A stretch of 64,000 nt of DNA from the NCBI GenBank assembly GCA_041753575.1, contig JBGSUA010000155.1, forward strand, positions 3,743 to 67,742, given 5' to 3'. The notes beneath the pieces were generated by a model. The model was not told where the DNA came from. It did no database searches and saw only the letters and a program-made list of their open reading frames with translations. Origin of the DNA: CG2-30-51-40 sp041753575. GTDB lineage: Bacteria > Desulfobacterota > DSM-4660 > Desulfatiglandales > Desulfatiglandaceae. A program made the position numbers and the translations under genes. Each line of letters opens with the position of its first letter. Position 1 is the first letter of the stretch. Positions 1 through 9,108 of this stretch are shown here, in pieces.

Positions 1-671
1 CGACTGATCCGTATCTGCCGGCTAAATACAGCATCCTGCACACTGGCCCCAAGTCCATCTGTAAGGCTGGGCTGATCAATAAGATGGGGCTAAACAGTAT
101 AGATCCGCAGGCGCCTGTGCTTGGGATGATTTCAAGACTCGACCATAACAAAGGTCTTGATCTTCTTGTTTCCGTAATAAAGAACATCATCGAAAAGGGA
201 GGAGGCCTGGTCGTTCTGGGAAAGGGAGAAGCATCGCTTGAAGAGGCCCTGAAAAAGGCAATGCATGAATATCCCGGACGGGTCTCTGCGCGTTTCACGG
301 TTGACGAGCCGCTGGCCCACCTGATCATCGCAGGCTCTGATATTTTCTTGATGCCTTCGCGCTACGAGCCCTGCGGACTTACTCAGATGTATGCCATGAG
401 GTACGGGACAATCCCTGTTGTAAGGCGAACCGGTGGTCTCAAAGATACCGTATCTGAGTTCGATCCCTTAAGCGGCGATGGGACAGGAGTGACTTTCGGA
501 AAGTATGAGGCAGGCGCCTTTGAGGAAGCGATTGACAGGGCCTTTGGCATTTATGAGAATCCCGCATCCAGGATGGCAGTAGTTGAAAATTCCATGAAAG
601 AGGACTTTTCATGGAGGGTATCTGCAGAAAGCTATCTCGGACTGTATCGGGCTTTAACTGGGAATGATTAA
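1..671 (+). CDS. glgA: Glycogen synthase, C-terminal part (runs off the left edge)
   Basis: Transfers glucosyl units from ADP-glucose (or UDP-glucose) to the growing alpha-1,4-glucan. Only the GT-B C-terminal domain is in the window; the frame is open from base 3, so the first visible Met (base 84) is internal. Visible GT5 features are the start of the nucleotide-binding Rossmann half (GMISRLDHNKGLDLL) and the EX7E-type segment SRYEPCGLTQMYAMRYGT, which binds the sugar nucleotide. The C-terminus ends normally, near SWRVSAESYLGLYRAL. It lies 115 bp ahead of glgB in the same direction, which fits a glycogen operon. Between the two genes is a short AACCCTGAACGTTGAACCC-type repeat patch. Family assignment is secure; the donor nucleotide cannot be told from this half. 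Confidence 0.93.
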   Translation, partial: TDPYLPAKYSILHTGPKSICKAGLINKMGLNSIDPQAPVLGMISRLDHNKGLDLLVSVIKNIIEKGGGLVVLGKGEASLEEALKKAMHEYPGRVSARFTVDEPLAHLIIAGSDIFLMPSRYEPCGLTQMYAMRYGTIPVVRRTGGLKDTVSEFDPLSGDGTGVTFGKYEAGAFEEAIDRAFGIYENPASRMAVVENSMKEDFSWRVSAESYLGLYRALTGND

Positions 672-785
672 GGAATTTGTTGATGTTTTGTGAGGATCCC
701 GATAATCCAATTTCAGTTCTTTCTATAACCCTGAACGTTGAACCCTGAACCTGTGAACGGCTACAATAGGAGTTAATGCCAAAAG

Positions 786-2726
786 ATGGATAATAAAATC
801 AAAGGGCTGATAGGACCGGGCGTCCCGGGATACCTTCTGACTGAAGACGACCTCTATCTTTTTAACCAGGGAAGACATTTCCGCCTGTATCAAAAAATGG
901 GTTCTCATCCAGGCACACTGGAGGGGATTAAGGGCGTCTTCTTCGCGGTATGGGCCCCTGACGCTGAGGCGGTTTACGTCATGGGAGATTTCAACTCATG
1001 GCGCAAAAATGATATCGCCTTGAGGCCGGTTGCCTCTTCCGGCATCTGGGAGGTCTTCGTTCCCGGAGCTTCCTCTGGTGACCATTATAAATACCATGTG
1101 GCCTCCCGCTTTAGAGGATACAAGGCGGACAAGGGGGATCCATTTGCCTTCTTCGCCGAAGAGTCACCCCGGACGGCCTCGATCGTATGGGATCTTTCCT
1201 ATGATTGGAAGGATCAGGAATGGCTTGGGACGGGAGGGCGAAGAAATGCAGCAGACTCTCCAGTAGCAGTCTATGAGGTGCACATTGGCTCCTGGATGAG
1301 AAAGGTTGAGGATGGCGCAAGATCGCTTACATATCTTGAGCTCGCGGAAAAGCTTCCTTCCTATGTAAAGGATTCAGGTTTCACCCATGTGGAGTTTCTT
1401 CCTGTCATGGAACATCCCTTTTACGGTTCCTGGGGATACCAGACAACAGGCTATTTCGCGCCCACAAGCAGATACGGAAGTCCCCAGGACTTTATGCGTC
1501 TTATTGACTGCCTCCACGGGGAAGGCATCGGAGTCATACTTGACTGGGTGCCTTCACATTTCCCAAGCGACGAGTATGGCCTGGGTTACTTTGACGGCAC
1601 CCACCTCTATGAACATGCCGACCCCAGAAAAGGAATACATCCTGATTGGAACAGCCTCATCTTTAATTACAGCAGAAATGAGGTGAGGAGTTTTCTCATA
1701 AGCAGCGCCCTTTTCTGGATGGATTTATACCATGCCGATGGAATAAGGGTGGATGCGGTTGCCTCCATGCTTTATCTCGATTACTCCAGAAAGGAGGGAG
1801 AATGGATTCCCAATGAATATGGAGGAAGGGAAAACCTGGAGGCGATAAGCCTTCTGCGCATCCTGAACGAAGAGATATACAAAGACTATCCCCACGCCCT
1901 GACCATCGCGGAGGAGTCAACATCATGGCCGATGGTTTCCAGGCCGACCTACGTGGGAGGGCTTGGATTCGGCTTAAAGTGGGATATGGGATGGATGCAT
2001 GATACGCTCTTTTATTTCGCAAGAGACCCTGTCCACAGGAAATACCATCACAGATCTCTTACCTTCAGGATGCTTTACGCATTTCATGAAAACTTCCTCC
2101 TTCCCCTTTCACATGACGAGGTCGTTCACGGTAAAGGCTCCCTGCTGGGAAAGATGCCGGGGGATGAGTGGCAGAGATTCGCCAATCTGAGATTGATGTT
2201 TGGATACATGTATGCCCAGCCCGGGAAGAAATTGCTTTTTATGGGCATGGAATTCGGCCAGGTAAGAGAGTGGAATCATGAGGAAAGCCTTGAGTGGCAT
2301 CTATTGGAATCACCCTATCATTCGGGGGTGAGGCGATGGGTGTGTGACCTTAACAGGCTTTATCGCGGGGAAAAAATCTTGCATGAGTGTGAGTTTCAGC
2401 CCTCGTGTTTTGAATGGGTTGACTGCAGCGATTCGGTTCAAAGCGTGCTGAGTCTATTAAGAAAAGGCAAGGAACCAGGCAGCGCTATCCTTGGCGTTTT
2501 TAATTTTACCCCAGTACCACGATATGGATATCGGATCGGGGTTCCTGAGAAGGGGGTATGGAGAGAGATATTAAACAGCGACGCAGCGGATTACGGAGGA
2601 AGCGGAGTAGGGAACCTCGGGGCTGTGAAGTCTGAAGCCGTTTCCTGTCACGGGAGGGATCAAAGCATATCTCTTACGCTGCCGCCGCTGGGAGCCGTCT
2701 TCTTGAAATCGGGGTCTCTGCTATGA
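786..2726 (+). CDS. glgB: 1,4-alpha-glucan branching enzyme (GH13)
   Basis: Introduces alpha-1,6 branches into glycogen. The 646-residue protein has the usual N-terminal CBM48 module (FAVWAPDAEAVYVMGDFNSW), a GH13 barrel and a C-terminal beta domain. The region IV/II motifs are visible: D318-G-I-R-V-D323-A with D323 the expected nucleophile, IAEES around residues 374-378 with the acid/base Glu, and LSHDEVVHGKGSL. The GMEFGQVREWNHEESLEW segment is typical of GlgB. The ATG at 786 is the first Met giving the full module. The AGGAG just upstream is better spaced for an ATG at 776 that opens a five-codon ORF ending in TAA at 791-793, so translation may be coupled through it. The 3' end overlaps the next gene by 4 bp (ATGA). 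Confidence 0.96.
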   Translation: MDNKIKGLIGPGVPGYLLTEDDLYLFNQGRHFRLYQKMGSHPGTLEGIKGVFFAVWAPDAEAVYVMGDFNSWRKNDIALRPVASSGIWEVFVPGASSGDHYKYHVASRFRGYKADKGDPFAFFAEESPRTASIVWDLSYDWKDQEWLGTGGRRNAADSPVAVYEVHIGSWMRKVEDGARSLTYLELAEKLPSYVKDSGFTHVEFLPVMEHPFYGSWGYQTTGYFAPTSRYGSPQDFMRLIDCLHGEGIGVILDWVPSHFPSDEYGLGYFDGTHLYEHADPRKGIHPDWNSLIFNYSRNEVRSFLISSALFWMDLYHADGIRVDAVASMLYLDYSRKEGEWIPNEYGGRENLEAISLLRILNEEIYKDYPHALTIAEESTSWPMVSRPTYVGGLGFGLKWDMGWMHDTLFYFARDPVHRKYHHRSLTFRMLYAFHENFLLPLSHDEVVHGKGSLLGKMPGDEWQRFANLRLMFGYMYAQPGKKLLFMGMEFGQVREWNHEESLEWHLLESPYHSGVRRWVCDLNRLYRGEKILHECEFQPSCFEWVDCSDSVQSVLSLLRKGKEPGSAILGVFNFTPVPRYGYRIGVPEKGVWREILNSDAADYGGSGVGNLGAVKSEAVSCHGRDQSISLTLPPLGAVFLKSGSLL

Positions 2727-5152
2727 ACAAACGCTTTGTTTGCATTCATGGGCACTTCTATCAGCCTCCCAGGGAAAACCCCTGGCTGGAGACTGTTCAG
2801 ATGCAGCCGTCAGCCCATCCGTATCACGACTGGAACGAAAGGGTCACAGCCGAGTGCTATGCGGCAAACGCATCATCCAGGATACTCAATGACAAGGGCC
2901 TCATTGAGGAGATGGTCAATAACTACGCAATGATGAGTTTTAATTTCGGCCCGACACTTCTTTCCTGGCTGGAGCAGAAGGCTCCGGAGGTTTATGGGGC
3001 GGTGCTGGAGGCGGACAAAAAGAGCAGGGAGAAGTTTTCAGGACACGGCTCAGCCATTGCCCAGGCATATAATCACATGATTATGCCGCTTGCCTCTTCG
3101 CGCGACAAGAAAACGCAGATAATATGGGGTATGGAGGATTTCAAATATCGCTTCAGGCGCATGCCTGAGGGGATGTGGCTTCCCGAGACCGCAGTGGATC
3201 TGGAAAGCCTCGATATAATGGCAGGGCAGGGCATAAAGTTCACTATACTTGCCCCTCATCAGGCAAAGAGGGTGAGACCGCTCGGGAAGGAGGGATGGAG
3301 AGAGGTGCCGGACGGATCCATAGACACTACCCAGCCTTACCGGGTGATCCTCCCTTCGGGCCGAAACATGGCCGTCTTCTTCTACAACGGGCCCTTGTCA
3401 CGTTCCGTGGCCTTCGAGCGGCTCTTAAGCAACGGGGAGATCTTCGCCCAAAGGCTGGCCGGCGCCTTTTCGGACGACGGATCAAGACCGCAGCTCAGCC
3501 ACATCGCAACAGACGGGGAGACCTACGGCCATCACCACCGTTTCGGCGAAATGGCCCTGGCCTATGCCCTGGGGTATATCCCTTCCAGGAATCTGGCGAA
3601 TCTGACGGATTACGGAGAATATCTTGAAAAAAATCCGCCTACCCTGGAGGCGGGGATCCTGGAGAATACCTCCTGGAGCTGCGCCCATGGTGTTGAGCGG
3701 TGGCGCTCCGACTGCGGGTGCCGGCTGGGAGGGCAGCAGGGGTGGAGTCAAATCTGGCGTGGCCCCTTGAGGGAGGGCTTTGACTGGCTCAGGGACACTG
3801 TAACCGGGATCTTTGAGAAAGAGGGGAGGGCCCTTTTCCAGGACCCCTGGAAGGCCCGGGATGAATATATCCGGGTGATGCTGGACAGATCGGAAAGGGG
3901 CGTCAGAGCCTTTTTGTCAGGCCATTTGCCCGGGGAGGCTGATCCCGAAAGGATCGTGACTGCATTGCGGCTTCTAGAGATGCAGCGCCAAGCCATGCTC
4001 ATGTACACAAGCTGCGGCTGGTTCTTCGACGATCTTGCCGGCATTGAGACTATCCAGGTAATGCAGTATGCGGCAAGAACCCTGGAGCTTGCCGAAATTC
4101 TGAGCGGCACAGCGCTGGAGGAGGGGCTTCTCTCCCGGCTTGAAAAGGCCCGGAGCAATATGCCGGGGAGGCCCGACGGAAGGAGCCTTTATGAGGAAAA
4201 CGTCAAATCGGCCATGGTGGATATGGAGAGAGTGGGTGCCCACTATGCCATGAGCGGTCTTTTTAAGGTAGTCGGCGGCTCCTCCGACATATACTGCTAC
4301 AATGCGATCCTTCACGATCACAAGGTGGAGAGGGCGGGAAAATCCGTTTTTATGACCGGTAAAATGACCGTGACATCCCGTATCACCTGGGAGAGCCGGC
4401 CCCTGGTATTTGCCGCCCTCCACATGGGGGATCACAATCTCGCCTGCGGTATCAAAAAGGACGAGGATCAGGAAACGGCCGGGTCCTATCTTGACGACAT
4501 GGAAAAGACCTTTTCCAGGGGCAATCTCCCAGGAACCCTGAGGCTCATGGACAGGAATTTCGACAAGGGCCTTCATTCACTGGAATCCCTTCTCAAGAAC
4601 GGTCAAAACGAGGTGCTGGACCTGATCCTTGAGCCCAGTCTTCGCGAGGCCGAGGCTGCTTACCAAAGGCTATATGTGGAAAATGCGCCCTTGCTGCGCT
4701 ACCTCAAGGAGGCCGGAATAACCCCTCCTGGGATGCTCCATCTGGCTGCGGAGGCGGTACTGAACGGAAGCCTGTCGCACGCATTCGAGGAAGGGGACTT
4801 TTCCGAGGAGAGAATCAAAACCCTGCTCAAGGAGGCCGCAAACCAGGGGATCACCCTGGATGGGGAATTCCTCGACTATGCTCTCCGGAGAAGCATGGTG
4901 AGGCTGGGCAATAATCTCTTGAAGAATCCATCGGACTGGGAGGCCCTCCGCCGCCTTGTCGCTGCGGTTAAGATCATCGCCCTGCTCCCGTTCCGGGCGA
5001 ATCTCTGGGAGATGCAGAACGTGGTCTATCGCATTATCAGGGAGCATTTTGCAAATATCCGAGACATGGCGGGGAAGGGCGATGCAAGGATCATCCAATG
5101 GATAGGAGATATCCGGCTCCTGGCCGAGAAACTTTTTATCGCCCTGGAGTGA
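2723..5152 (+). CDS. GH57-family protein with DUF3536 (putative alpha-glucan-active enzyme)
   Basis: 809 residues starting MNKRFVCIHGHFYQPPRENPW, the characteristic opening of the DUF3536/GH57 family. The N-terminal third is a GH57-type (beta/alpha)7 barrel with the HGHFYQPPRE, GMWLPETAVD and HIATDGETYGHHH segments. The remainder is the DUF3536 region, mostly alpha-helical. Members are usually encoded beside glgB/malQ and are presumed to act on alpha-glucans (amylase or glucanotransferase type); activity here is inferred from context. It overlaps glgB by 4 bp and is followed 24 bp later by malQ, so it is translationally coupled within the glycogen operon. Length matches the family and no frameshift is seen. 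Confidence 0.9.
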   Translation: MNKRFVCIHGHFYQPPRENPWLETVQMQPSAHPYHDWNERVTAECYAANASSRILNDKGLIEEMVNNYAMMSFNFGPTLLSWLEQKAPEVYGAVLEADKKSREKFSGHGSAIAQAYNHMIMPLASSRDKKTQIIWGMEDFKYRFRRMPEGMWLPETAVDLESLDIMAGQGIKFTILAPHQAKRVRPLGKEGWREVPDGSIDTTQPYRVILPSGRNMAVFFYNGPLSRSVAFERLLSNGEIFAQRLAGAFSDDGSRPQLSHIATDGETYGHHHRFGEMALAYALGYIPSRNLANLTDYGEYLEKNPPTLEAGILENTSWSCAHGVERWRSDCGCRLGGQQGWSQIWRGPLREGFDWLRDTVTGIFEKEGRALFQDPWKARDEYIRVMLDRSERGVRAFLSGHLPGEADPERIVTALRLLEMQRQAMLMYTSCGWFFDDLAGIETIQVMQYAARTLELAEILSGTALEEGLLSRLEKARSNMPGRPDGRSLYEENVKSAMVDMERVGAHYAMSGLFKVVGGSSDIYCYNAILHDHKVERAGKSVFMTGKMTVTSRITWESRPLVFAALHMGDHNLACGIKKDEDQETAGSYLDDMEKTFSRGNLPGTLRLMDRNFDKGLHSLESLLKNGQNEVLDLILEPSLREAEAAYQRLYVENAPLLRYLKEAGITPPGMLHLAAEAVLNGSLSHAFEEGDFSEERIKTLLKEAANQGITLDGEFLDYALRRSMVRLGNNLLKNPSDWEALRRLVAAVKIIALLPFRANLWEMQNVVYRIIREHFANIRDMAGKGDARIIQWIGDIRLLAEKLFIALE

Positions 5153-5176
5153 AAAGCGTTTACCTGCGAGGTTTAT

Positions 5177-6679
5177 GTGGCGAAAAGAGGCAGTGGAATC
5201 CTTCTTCATATCACGTCCCTGTCGTCCCCTTATGGGATCGGCGACATGGGCCCGGATGCTTACCGATTTGTGGATTTTCTTCATGCGTCGGGACAGAGCT
5301 TCTGGCAGATCCTTCCCCTCAACCCGACGGATGAGGCCCTGGGAAATTCTCCTTATCATTCCACATCCGCCTTTGCGCTGAATCCGCTGTTGATTAGCCC
5401 GGATCTCCTGCTGGAGGAGGGCTTGTTGGCGGAGGGAGACCTTGAGTTGCCGGAATCTTTCAGAGAAGATCGGGTGGATTACGGTCGGGTGGCTCGATTT
5501 AAGGAGGGACTCATGGAGAGGGCCTTTTTCAGGTTCATGGAGAGAGGCGCCTCCGGGGCCTTCGAGCGATTTGTTGATACACATGCCTTTTGGCTGGATG
5601 ACTTTGCTCTTTTCCAGGGACTCAAGCAAAGATTAGGGGGAAGGGTCTGGTCGGAATGGCCCAGGGAGTTTCGGGACCGTGATCGCGATGCCCTGGCCCG
5701 GGCGAAAGAGGAGCTCTCGGAGCCCATAGAGAGGCTGAAGTTCTATCAGTTCATAGCCTTTTCTCAGTGGGAGGCCCTTAGGGGATACTGCCGGGAAAAG
5801 GGCATCAGCCTCATCGGGGATGTGCCCATCTATGTCAATTACGATTCCTCTGACGTCTGGACCCACCCCGAAATTTTCAAACTGGACCAGGACAAGCGCC
5901 CCCGAAGCGTGGCGGGAGTTCCTCCGGATTACTTCAGCGAGACAGGCCAGCTCTGGGGCAACCCCCTCTACCGCTGGCACCTTCTAAAGGAAAGGCGCTA
6001 CGACTGGTGGATGGCCCGCATCGAGCATAACCTCTCCCTCTTTGACCGCATACGGATAGACCATTTCAGGGGCTTTGTGGCCTACTGGGAGGTCAAAGCC
6101 GGGGAGAAGAGCGCGATCAACGGACGGTGGATCGAGGCTCCTGCAATGGATTTCTTTGAGAATTTGCTCCAGCGTTTTCCTGATGCCCCCATCATCGCCG
6201 AGGACCTCGGGGTGATTACCCCGGATGTCGTTTCGGTGATGCAGAGGTTCTCCTTTCCAGGCATGCGGCTCCTCATCTTCGCCTTCGGTGGAGATATGGC
6301 GGAAAATTCCTATCTTCCACACAATATGGTCCCCCACTGCCTGATCTACACCGGTACCCACGACAACAACACCATCCGGGGATGGTTCGAAGACGAGATC
6401 ATCTCCTTGGAGAAGAGGCAGTTGATCCGTTATCTGGGAAGGGATCCTGGGCCTGAGGAGATCTCCTGGGAGATGATCAGACTGGCAATGATGTCTGTGG
6501 CGGAAACAGCCGTGTTTCCCATGCAGGACCTCCTGGGCCTGGGCTCAGAGGCTAGGATGAACCGGCCCTCCACGGCCAAGGGGAACTGGGAGTGGAGGCT
6601 TTCTCCCGGAAGGCTGACTACGGCCCTTGCCGAGAAGCTGCGTGGCACAACCGAGATCTATGGGAGACTCTCTCGATGA
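5177..6679 (+). CDS. malQ: 4-alpha-glucanotransferase (amylomaltase)
   Basis: Disproportionates maltodextrins by transferring alpha-1,4-glucan segments. The protein is 500 residues, the normal size for GH77. It begins with GTG at 5177, giving MAKRGSGILLHITSLSSPYG, the conserved N-terminus of the family. Catalytic landmarks are RIRIDHFRGF (nucleophile Asp), IIAEDLGVITPDV (acid/base Glu) and YTGTHDNNTIRGWF (transition-state Asp). GIGDMGPDAYRFVDFL and WQILPLNPTD are also typical. It is the last gene of the glycogen cluster; the 66 bp to the next (convergent) gene show no strong terminator hairpin. Confidence 0.95.
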   Translation: MAKRGSGILLHITSLSSPYGIGDMGPDAYRFVDFLHASGQSFWQILPLNPTDEALGNSPYHSTSAFALNPLLISPDLLLEEGLLAEGDLELPESFREDRVDYGRVARFKEGLMERAFFRFMERGASGAFERFVDTHAFWLDDFALFQGLKQRLGGRVWSEWPREFRDRDRDALARAKEELSEPIERLKFYQFIAFSQWEALRGYCREKGISLIGDVPIYVNYDSSDVWTHPEIFKLDQDKRPRSVAGVPPDYFSETGQLWGNPLYRWHLLKERRYDWWMARIEHNLSLFDRIRIDHFRGFVAYWEVKAGEKSAINGRWIEAPAMDFFENLLQRFPDAPIIAEDLGVITPDVVSVMQRFSFPGMRLLIFAFGGDMAENSYLPHNMVPHCLIYTGTHDNNTIRGWFEDEIISLEKRQLIRYLGRDPGPEEISWEMIRLAMMSVAETAVFPMQDLLGLGSEARMNRPSTAKGNWEWRLSPGRLTTALAEKLRGTTEIYGRLSR

Positions 6680-6745
6680 TGGTCGGTTTTCTGCTCCGCC
6701 TTAAACATACGATTATGTTCTTACTTATCAACTGAAACCTATTCG

Positions 6746-8380
6746 TTAATCAGGAATGTCATTCGGATCCGGCTTGCTGGGGGAAACCCCGGTCTTTTCG
6801 TCATCCAGGAGGAGGAGCTTCAGCCATGGCATGGGTCTTGGCTCCGTCGTCAGGAATGTCACGGCCTCCCCGTAGGATGTCCCGGCAGCGCTGGTCGCTA
6901 CGATGCGGAAATAGTAGGTGCTCCTGGGGATAAGCCCAGTGACCAGCGCCGAGACTTCTATGTCCTGAGAGGCGCTTCCGGCCTGGGCCGAAGGTGTTGT
7001 GAGGCCGAAGGAAGGGGAGAGTCCAATCTCGAAATAGTAGCCGGTTGCAAGGCCATTGGGATTAACCACGCCGTTTAACTGAGCCGTGGAGGATGTCACC
7101 CCTGAGGCGGAAGAGAACTTGATGGCCGTGGCCAGACTCGTCCTCACAAGCGGGGGAGGCGCGGGCGTCGTGAAGGTCATATCCTCGCCGTATGCGGTTC
7201 CGGCGGAGTTGGAGGCCGCAAGGCGGAAATGGTAGAGGGTACCGGCTGAAAGACCTGAGATGTCGTATGAGACTGAGACGTAACCCGTGCCTTCTCCCGC
7301 AGAAAGGCTCGCTGTGGAAGAGCCGTAGGCGGCGGTGGGCCCGTACTGGAAGAAGTAGTTGGCGTCGGAGCCGTTGGGATTAACCGAACCGTTCAGCCTT
7401 GCCGAAGTGGAAGTGAAGGATGTCGCCTCGCCTGTGACGGCTGAGGGAGGGGCGGGCGTTGTGAATGTCGTGTCCTCTCCGTATGAGGTTCCGGAGGCAT
7501 TGGAGGCCACGAGACGGGAGTGATAGATTGTTCCTGGGCTGAGACCCGATATCTCCTTTGAGACGGAGAGATAGGAGGTTCCGCTTCCGCCCAGGCCTGT
7601 GGATGTGGCAAGGCCGTAATAAACCGTTGTTCCATATTCGAAATAGTAACTGGTGCTTGCTCCGTTTGGGTTGACCGAGCCGTTTAACCTTGCGGAGTCT
7701 GCCGACACAGAGCTTGCAGAGCCCGTTAGCACGGATGGAGGTTGAGGGGAGTAACCGGGGTAAAGATAGGTGACTCCGTCAATATCGTCTTGGTGAAGTG
7801 TCCGTTTAGAAAGATCTCCCCTGGTGCCGTAACCATACATCGTCTTTTCAACATCGGATGGGCCATACAAATCCCCCAGGCTGAGAGAATGCCCCATCTC
7901 GTGCGTCGCCAGGCTTTGGACGTCGTAGGAAGATGAGTTTCCGTCTGTGGCATAAGGATAAGAGGTGTTGAACTGGATATCGGAATCCACCATCTGACCT
8001 GAGGAATAGAACCAGAAAGTATTTTCGGCTAGTGTTCCGTTAACGCCCATAGGGCCAAAGCAGATGATGTTCTGGCCGTCGTTGTTTCCATAGTCGGAGT
8101 CTGTCTTTGAAGTCGTCCCCCCGTAAACAAAGCTGAAGGCTGAAGAGGGGACGGCTGTCCAGGTCTGCATGGCGGCCTGGACGGCGGAAAGGCTCTCGCC
8201 AGGGCCTCCGGAGGCATTGACATAAGCTGTTTCCGAGGTGCTCTGCCATTTAATCTCTGCTCCGATCGAGGTCTTGCTGACTTCAAAGGCAAGCGAGTGC
8301 GCCAAATAAATAGTGCAAGCGAGCGCGGTGAACAAAAGGGTAACGTAAAAACTTCTTTTAATTTTTATCTTGCTTATCAT
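6746..8380 (-). CDS. Secreted matrixin-like zinc metalloprotease with fibronectin-like repeats
   Basis: 544 residues. Residues ~10-31 form a signal peptide or anchor. The catalytic domain carries the metzincin zinc motif H160-E-M-G-H164-S-L-S-L-G-D170, in which the third ligand is Asp instead of His, followed by a Met-turn (EKTMYGYG). From ~residue 215 there are three ~100-residue beta repeats, each with a LNG(S/V)VNPNG...YFEYG/YFEIG core and a GEDTTFTT-like end, resembling fibronectin type III modules. The C-terminus has no LPXTG-type sorting signal. It acts outside the cytoplasm, probably on protein or extracellular matrix; substrate unknown. The start overlaps the stop of the upstream exported protein by 23 bp, so the two are translationally coupled. 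Confidence 0.85.
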   Translation of the reverse strand: MISKIKIKRSFYVTLLFTALACTIYLAHSLAFEVSKTSIGAEIKWQSTSETAYVNASGGPGESLSAVQAAMQTWTAVPSSAFSFVYGGTTSKTDSDYGNNDGQNIICFGPMGVNGTLAENTFWFYSSGQMVDSDIQFNTSYPYATDGNSSSYDVQSLATHEMGHSLSLGDLYGPSDVEKTMYGYGTRGDLSKRTLHQDDIDGVTYLYPGYSPQPPSVLTGSASSVSADSARLNGSVNPNGASTSYYFEYGTTVYYGLATSTGLGGSGTSYLSVSKEISGLSPGTIYHSRLVASNASGTSYGEDTTFTTPAPPSAVTGEATSFTSTSARLNGSVNPNGSDANYFFQYGPTAAYGSSTASLSAGEGTGYVSVSYDISGLSAGTLYHFRLAASNSAGTAYGEDMTFTTPAPPPLVRTSLATAIKFSSASGVTSSTAQLNGVVNPNGLATGYYFEIGLSPSFGLTTPSAQAGSASQDIEVSALVTGLIPRSTYYFRIVATSAAGTSYGEAVTFLTTEPRPMPWLKLLLLDDEKTGVSPSKPDPNDIPD

Positions 8381-8927
8381 CTACGGACTTTATCTTTCGT
8401 ATGATGTCATCAAGGGGAAGTTCATGATCAACCAAATCCCCGCGTGAGGCGACGGAAAACCCTTTTTTCCGGGCTATCCCGTCCGAGCTGATACTGTATT
8501 TGCCCTGTGCCTTGCCTATAAATTCCCTGACAGAGCCTGCTTTCCGCACCCTGTGGTCCGTGAGAAAGACAAGCACCCTTTCCCCCTTTTCCATGGGCGC
8601 TACGTCCGAGACCTTCATCCCAAGACCGTCTATTTCGCCTCCCGGATACTCCACCGTGATTCTCCTTTCGATTGTCTTTCCTCTTATCACCTGCTGAACA
8701 AGGACTGTGGCCCTAGAGACGATCCTCCGGCGATCATCGCTCCAGAAGGATTGAACATCCTCAACATCTCCCAACACCACAAGGGAGGATGCTTTTGCAA
8801 GCTCCTCGGTGCTCATCCCGATCATCTGGGCCAGGCTGCCGTGTGTCACGGAAAAGAACATGGCCGAAAAGAGCGCAACCAAGAAAAAGACCCGCAGCCT
8901 GACAAATGAAATTGCTGCGGATCTCAT
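8358..8927 (-). CDS. Small exported protein preceding the matrixin protease
   Basis: About 189 residues from the chosen ATG at 8927, which gives a clean signal peptide (basic MRSAAISFVRLR, then a hydrophobic stretch to THGSLAQ). A longer frame reaches ATGs at 9041 and 9059 but would add a hydrophilic tail before the signal sequence. The mature part is a beta-rich single domain with segments SSLVVLGDVEDVQSFWSDD, VEYPGGEIDGLGMKV and GERVLVFLTD, then GKAQGKYSI. I recognise this as a protein type often found just upstream of matrixin-family proteases, without an assigned function. The overlap with the protease gene suggests a paired product, for example an inhibitor, chaperone or cell-surface partner; that is inference. 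Confidence 0.7.
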   Translation of the reverse strand: MRSAAISFVRLRVFFLVALFSAMFFSVTHGSLAQMIGMSTEELAKASSLVVLGDVEDVQSFWSDDRRRIVSRATVLVQQVIRGKTIERRITVEYPGGEIDGLGMKVSDVAPMEKGERVLVFLTDHRVRKAGSVREFIGKAQGKYSISSDGIARKKGFSVASRGDLVDHELPLDDIIRKIKSVDDKQDKN

Positions 8928-9108
8928 TTTCGAAGAGGCCTCGCGGGCATGCTCTGTTCGAGGGAGGTCCATGTCGGGTAAGTCCGCGCTGAAAAGAGCC
9001 GGCAAACGCCCTAGTTCTTCAGGGGATTCCAAGGAGTTCATCGCTCCTATCCTTCTCATTTCTTATCCTTATACAAGCTCAAAAGTTGCGTTTCCTGGCG
9101 CTGTTATC

